A DNA stretch of 53,551 nt, from NCBI RefSeq assembly GCF_000685015.1, contig NZ_BAYA01000041.1, positions 1 to 53,551 of the forward strand, read 5' to 3'. A model generated the notes under the pieces. That model searched no databases. It saw nothing but the letters and a program-made list of their open reading frames with translations, and was not told the DNA's origin. This DNA comes from Paraburkholderia bannensis NBRC 103871. GTDB lineage: Bacteria; Pseudomonadota; Gammaproteobacteria; Burkholderiales; Burkholderiaceae. How positions within the stretch are numbered: the first letter of the stretch is position 1; every line of letters starts with the position of its first letter. The position numbers and the translations under genes are program-made. Below, piece after piece: positions 49,763-53,551 of this stretch.

Positions 49763-50569
49763 TTACCAGCGCGCGCCCGGATGCTGGCGCGCGAGGCTCT
49801 GCATTTCGGCGAGCACGAAGCCCATGTGTTCCGAATGCTCGCCATGCTTGCCGGTCGTGATGTGCTTGACCGGCGCGGGTGCGGTGAGCGTCGCTTCTTC
49901 CAGCGCGGCTTCGACATCGGCGCGCCACGCGGCTTCGAGCTGTGCAGTCAGTGGTGCGATACCGGCTTCGGCGACCGTGCTTTCCACGGCGTCGGTGCTG
50001 AAGAATTCGCGCGTGTACGGCATCAGCCAGTCGAGCGCGGTCTGGGCGCGGCGATGCGATTCCTCGGTGCCGTCGCCGAAACGGATCAGCCATTCGCGCG
50101 CGTGATGCACGTGGTAGCGCGTTTCCTTGATCGAGCGTTCGGCGATCGCGGCCAGTTGCGGATCGGCGGAACGCAGCAGCGCCGTCCACAGGTGCGCCAT
50201 CAGCGACGCATAGAGGAAGTTGCGCACGATCGTCACGGCGTAATCGTTGGCCGAATGCGTCGTGCCGGCGAGCGGGCCGAAGTGCGGCAGCTCGGCGAGC
50301 GTGTAGTTGGCGAACTCGCGCTCGGCGCGGAAGTAGGCGTAATCGTCCTCGGTGCGCTCGCGGCCGGTGAGCGCCTTGTCGAGCGTCGCGGCGTGCGTAT
50401 AGAGCAGGCGCGCCTGGCCGATCAGGTCGAGGCTCATGTTGGCGAGCGCGATGTCTTCTTCGAGGATCGGGCCGTGGCCGCACCATTCCGTGTTGCGCTG
50501 ACCGAGGATCAGCGCCGTATCGGCGAGGCGCAGCACGTACGCGAGGTGTTCTTGCGTGGGCGTCGTCAT
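49763..50569 (-). CDS. paaC: 1,2-phenylacetyl-CoA epoxidase subunit PaaC
   Basis: A 268-residue protein with the ferritin-like fold of PaaC: HLAYVLRLADTALILGQR, then LEEDIALANMSLDLIGQAR and the KETRYHVHHAREW helix. It is the structural partner of PaaA, without a full diiron site in known members. It starts 10 bases after paaB ends. Confidence 0.95.
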   Translation of the reverse strand: MTTPTQEHLAYVLRLADTALILGQRNTEWCGHGPILEEDIALANMSLDLIGQARLLYTHAATLDKALTGRERTEDDYAYFRAEREFANYTLAELPHFGPLAGTTHSANDYAVTIVRNFLYASLMAHLWTALLRSADPQLAAIAERSIKETRYHVHHAREWLIRFGDGTEESHRRAQTALDWLMPYTREFFSTDAVESTVAEAGIAPLTAQLEAAWRADVEAALEEATLTAPAPVKHITTGKHGEHSEHMGFVLAEMQSLARQHPGARW

Positions 50570-50579
50570 GTTGGCGCTC

Positions 50580-50864
50580 TTACATGTGGTTGACTTCGTC
50601 GGGCAGCGTGTAGAACGTCGGGTGGCGATAGATCTTGTCGCCAGCCGGGTCGAACAGCTCGGCCTTCTCGTTCGGATCCGATGCCGTGATCGCCGCCGAC
50701 GGCACCACCCAGATGCTCACGCCTTCCTGACGGCGCGTGTAGACGTCGCGCGCCATGCGCAGCGCCATCGAGGCGTCGGCGGCGTGCAGGCTGCCGCAAT
50801 GCTTGTGGTCGAGGCCCTGCTTGCTGCGCACGAACACTTCCCAGATCGGCCATTCCTTGTTCAT
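50580..50864 (-). CDS. paaB: 1,2-phenylacetyl-CoA epoxidase subunit PaaB
   Basis: A 94-residue protein of family length. WEVFVRSKQGLDHKHCGSLH is the PaaB N-terminus, followed by ARDVYTRRQEGVSIWVVP. It bridges the PaaAC heterodimers. It is 30 bases downstream of paaA. Confidence 0.95.
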   Translation of the reverse strand: MNKEWPIWEVFVRSKQGLDHKHCGSLHAADASMALRMARDVYTRRQEGVSIWVVPSAAITASDPNEKAELFDPAGDKIYRHPTFYTLPDEVNHM

Positions 50865-50894
50865 CGTGCTATCTCCTTCCAGTGTCTGTTGGTG

Positions 50895-51893
50895 TTACGC
50901 GGCGTGTTGTTCGGCGCGCTGACGTTGCTTTTCGGCGTGGGCGAGGGCGGCTTCGCGCACCCATGCGCCTTCGTTGTGCGCCTTCACGCGCGTGCCCAGA
51001 CGCTCGCGATTGCACGGGCCGTCGCCATTGACGACGCGCCAGAATTCTTCCCAGTCGATCGTGCCGTAGTCGTAGTGGCCGCGCGCCTCGTTCCACTTGA
51101 GATCCGCATCGGGCAGCGTGACGCCGAGCACCTTGGCCTGCTCGACCGTGGCATCGACGAACTTCTGGCGCAGGTCGTCGTTGGAGATGCGCTTGATCCC
51201 CCATTTGGCCGACTGGTTGCTGTGCACGGAATCGGCGTCGCTCGGGCCGAACATCATCAGCACCGGCCACCACCAGCGGTTCACGGCCTGCTGCACGAGT
51301 TCGCGTTGCGCATCGGTGCCGCTCATCATGGCGAGCAGGGCGTCGAAGCCCTGGCGCTGATGGAACGACTCTTCCTTGCAGATGCGGATCATGGCGCGCG
51401 CATACGGCCCGTAGGTGCAGCGGCACAGCGGGATCTGGTTCATGATCGCCGCGCCGTCGACCAGCCAGCCGATCACGCCGACGTCCGCCCAGGTGGGCGT
51501 CGGGTAATTGAAGATGCTTGAGTACTTGGCCTTGCCCGCGTGCAGTGCGTCGACCAGCTGGTCGCGCGAGACCCCTAGCGTCTCGGCCGCGCTATAGAGA
51601 TAGAGGCCGTGACCGGCTTCGTCCTGCACCTTGGCGAGCAGGATCGCCTTGCGCTTGAGGCTGGGCGCGCGGCTGATCCAGTTGCCCTCGGGCAGCATGC
51701 CGACGATTTCCGAGTGCGCGTGCTGCGAGATCTGGCGCACCAGCGTCTTGCGGTAGGCGTCGGGCATCCAGTCCTGCGGCTCGATCTTGCCGTCGGCGGC
51801 CATGATTTCGTCGAACTGCGCCTGCTCCGGCGAAGCCGCCGCCGCGTCCAGCGGAGCGACATTGCCTGGAATGTCGAGGGATTGCGTGTACAT
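50895..51893 (-). CDS. paaA: 1,2-phenylacetyl-CoA epoxidase subunit PaaA (catalytic)
   Basis: A 332-residue protein. The ATG at 51893 gives MYTQSLDIPGN; the frame upstream runs through the promoter and operator and is not coding. Diiron ligands are within KVQDEAGHGLYLY and ICKEESFHQRQGF. With PaaB, PaaC and PaaE it adds one O2 atom to the ring of phenylacetyl-CoA, forming the 1,2-epoxide. It is the first gene of the operon; expression is probably controlled by the operator at 51939-51952. Confidence 0.95.
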   Translation of the reverse strand: MYTQSLDIPGNVAPLDAAAASPEQAQFDEIMAADGKIEPQDWMPDAYRKTLVRQISQHAHSEIVGMLPEGNWISRAPSLKRKAILLAKVQDEAGHGLYLYSAAETLGVSRDQLVDALHAGKAKYSSIFNYPTPTWADVGVIGWLVDGAAIMNQIPLCRCTYGPYARAMIRICKEESFHQRQGFDALLAMMSGTDAQRELVQQAVNRWWWPVLMMFGPSDADSVHSNQSAKWGIKRISNDDLRQKFVDATVEQAKVLGVTLPDADLKWNEARGHYDYGTIDWEEFWRVVNGDGPCNRERLGTRVKAHNEGAWVREAALAHAEKQRQRAEQHAA

Positions 51894-51927
51894 GGGAACG
51901 CTCTCGTCAGAGTTTGGTGTGGAGTGC

Positions 51928-51955
51928 AGTATAAACCAACCGACCGGTCGGTAAA
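51928..51955 (-). promoter_or_regulatory. paaA promoter with an embedded TetR-type operator
   Basis: On the minus strand a -35-like TTTACC (51955-51950) and a -10 TATACT (51933-51928) are 16 bases apart. The 14-base perfect palindrome ACCGACCGGTCGGT (51939-51952) lies between and over them. Binding by a TetR-type repressor would block RNA polymerase. The PaaR-like protein is the obvious candidate. Confidence 0.75.
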
Positions 51956-52147
51956 TGAATATTTTGAGCTTGCGCAAATGGGTGAGGCGCGCGGGTGCAA
52001 CTTGTCGGTGGTGGTGTCTGTGTTTTAGGGGATCGGGGGCGCTTTGGACGGGTTGTGTGTCAGGAGGATGGAAGGTCTCGATACGGGCCCATGGGGCACA
52101 ATGGTCGCTTTGCTTGACTATCCGCGACTACGCGCGCAACCGACTGC

Positions 52148-53425
52148 ATGAAGATCCCTTTTGCTACCACTGCGGCTGGCGCCGCTTTGCTCGTTTCGAT
52201 CGGCGCGGCGACGCCGGCTTTCGCCCAACCGCCGGCCCCGCAAGCTGCCGCGGCTGGCGGACATTGGGTAACGAGCTGGGCGACGGCGCTCCAGTCCATT
52301 CCGCAGCGTGACGCGCTGCCCGCGCTCTATCGCGCACCCGATGTCGCGGGCCGCACGGTTCGGCAGATCGTTTATCCGACGCTCGGCGGGGACGTCGCGC
52401 GCGTGCACATCAGCAATCTCTATGGGCGCGCGCCGCTCGTGATCGAAGCGATGGCGATCGCGCCGTCGGCTGGCGGCTCGGCGGTGAGCCAGGCTGATAG
52501 CGTGCGGGTGACGTTCGGTGGCCGGCAGTCGGTGTCGTTGCCGCCTGGCGCCGAGCTCGACAGCGATCCGATCCATATTGGCCTGAAGCAAGGCGCACCG
52601 TATGCGATCAGCAGCTATATGGGGGCTGAGCAGAAGGTGGTGGCCTGGCATCGCGTGTCGAGTCAGGTGAACTATGTCTCGCGGCCGGGCGACCACGTGG
52701 CCGATCCGTCGATCGGCGCGTTTCCGGTGCGTTTCACGCAGTACGCTTGGGTGACGGGGCTGGCGGTCGAGGCGCCGGGCGCGCAGACGATCGCGGCAAT
52801 CGGCGACTCCATCACGGACGGCATGCGCTCATCGCTCAATGCGAATCGCCGCTGGCCCGACGCGCTGGCGCGTCGTATCACCCGTGAACGGACAAATGTG
52901 GCGGTGATCGACCTCGGCATTAGCGGCAACCGGCTGCTGAGCGATTCGCCTTGCTATGGAGAGGCGCTTGAGCGCCGCTTCCAGCGCGATGCGCTCGGAC
53001 ACGTGGGTGTGCGGACGGCGGTGCTGCTGATCGGCATTAACGACATCAACTTCCAGGCGATGCCGCCGCGCTCGGGACTCGACTGTGATTTCCCCCATAC
53101 GCAGGTGAATGCGGACGATCTGATCGCCGGGTATCGCCGTGTTATCGCGGCGGCGCATGCGCGTGGCGTCCGCCTGCTTGGCGCGACGATTACGCCCGCC
53201 GAGCTGCCGCCTGAGCGTGAGGCGATCCGCTCGAAGGTGAATCAGTGGATCCGCACGAGTGGGCAGTTCGATGGGGTAGTGGACTTCGATGCGGCGCTGC
53301 GCGATCCGGCTGACCCGCTGCGCCTGCGCCGCGATTACGACAGCGGTGACCACATCCACCCGAGCGACGCGGGCTACGCGGCGATGGCGAACGCCGTGCC
53401 GCTGGCTGCGATTGATGGGAAGTAA
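52148..53425 (+). CDS. SGNH/GDSL-family hydrolase, exported
   Basis: A 425-residue protein with a signal peptide (residues 1-26, ending AFAQ). An N-terminal region of about 170 residues precedes the SGNH domain. The nucleophile Ser221 is in AIGDSITDG, the oxyanion Gly in GISGNR, Asn in LIGINDIN, and the catalytic Asp401 and His404 in DHIHP. It resembles secreted esterase/rhamnogalacturonan-acetylesterase-like proteins, but the substrate is unknown. It is separated from the paa operon by the divergent promoter region and has no partner gene in view. Confidence 0.9.
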   Translation: MKIPFATTAAGAALLVSIGAATPAFAQPPAPQAAAAGGHWVTSWATALQSIPQRDALPALYRAPDVAGRTVRQIVYPTLGGDVARVHISNLYGRAPLVIEAMAIAPSAGGSAVSQADSVRVTFGGRQSVSLPPGAELDSDPIHIGLKQGAPYAISSYMGAEQKVVAWHRVSSQVNYVSRPGDHVADPSIGAFPVRFTQYAWVTGLAVEAPGAQTIAAIGDSITDGMRSSLNANRRWPDALARRITRERTNVAVIDLGISGNRLLSDSPCYGEALERRFQRDALGHVGVRTAVLLIGINDINFQAMPPRSGLDCDFPHTQVNADDLIAGYRRVIAAAHARGVRLLGATITPAELPPEREAIRSKVNQWIRTSGQFDGVVDFDAALRDPADPLRLRRDYDSGDHIHPSDAGYAAMANAVPLAAIDGK

Positions 53426-53434
53426 GAAATACTT

Positions 53435-53459
53435 GCGCCGCCCCCTTGCGCGGCGGCGC
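53435..53459. repeat. GC-rich hairpin downstream of the GDSL gene
   Basis: GCGCCGCC pairs with GGCGGCGC around CCCTTGCGC. There is no T-run, so terminator function is uncertain. The last 90 bases of the window show nothing else. Confidence 0.45.
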
Positions 53460-53551
53460 GCGTAGCGCTAAGATTCGCCCCCTTCGCTGCTTGCCGTACT
53501 GGCTGCGAAGCCTGCCGGGAGAAACGGCGGGGCGCTCCGGCGACATCCTGC

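Noticed and set aside
1..53551. Insertion sequences, prophage, CRISPR, rRNA or tRNA genes
   Set aside because: No transposase, integrase or phage protein, no regular spaced repeats, and no cloverleaf or rRNA sequence was recognised.

Overview
The window is GC-rich, tightly packed chromosomal DNA. Its gene set and protein sequences look like a Burkholderiaceae beta-proteobacterium, most like Paraburkholderia, Caballeronia or Burkholderia. Pointers are the paaABCDE cluster with a TetR-type operator, LpxO, the fused indolepyruvate oxidoreductase, the MaeB malic enzyme and the folB-ttcA-glmU-glmS order. I see no insertion sequence, prophage, CRISPR array, rRNA or tRNA. The species call is inference from gene content.

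Layout. 1-3330: the end of a peptide ABC transporter ATPase, a TraB/GumN protein and a convergent TPR-glycosyltransferase. 3581-7055: a family 2 glycosyltransferase and the 5-oxoprolinase genes pxpBCA on the minus strand. 7254-12905: 5-formyl-THF cyclo-ligase, a divergent lytic transglycosylase lipoprotein, an NDUFA9-like SDR, a glutathione transferase and the CCA-adding enzyme. 12970-20562: DUF2905, a MidA-type methyltransferase, a pteridine-reductase-like SDR, folB, ttcA, glmU and glmS. 20766-29877: a TPM-domain protein with a frameshifted lemA relic behind it, a sirtuin, a CinA-like protein, LpxO, a DMT exporter, small proteins, a Mut7-C RNase-like protein, a beta-hydroxyacid dehydrogenase and a degenerate receiver protein. 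29983-39095: a candidate small RNA, argC, a flavodoxin, a PEBP-family protein, an RcsB-like response regulator, pyrE, an MFS transporter and maeB. 39204-53425: an aromatic-catabolism area (indolepyruvate oxidoreductase, hppD with a divergent Lrp regulator, paaR-like tetR, paaABCDE) and a GDSL hydrolase.

How the genes work together. Arylpyruvates from aromatic amino acids can go through the indolepyruvate oxidoreductase to arylacetyl-CoA, or through HppD to homogentisate. Phenylacetyl-CoA is the substrate of the PaaABCE epoxidase encoded about 8 kb away. GlmU and GlmS supply UDP-GlcNAc, while the lytic transglycosylase and LpxO act on peptidoglycan and lipid A. The SDR and FolB belong to pterin/folate metabolism, as does the cyclo-ligase.

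The most interesting signals lie outside ordinary genes: (i) a candidate small RNA at about 29995-30055 with a consensus-like promoter, two tandem anti-Shine-Dalgarno motifs and an intrinsic terminator; (ii) a 75% AT block followed by three DnaA-box-like nonamers in the convergent gap 24092-24474; (iii) the lemA relic; (iv) a receiver domain lacking its phospho-accepting Asp.
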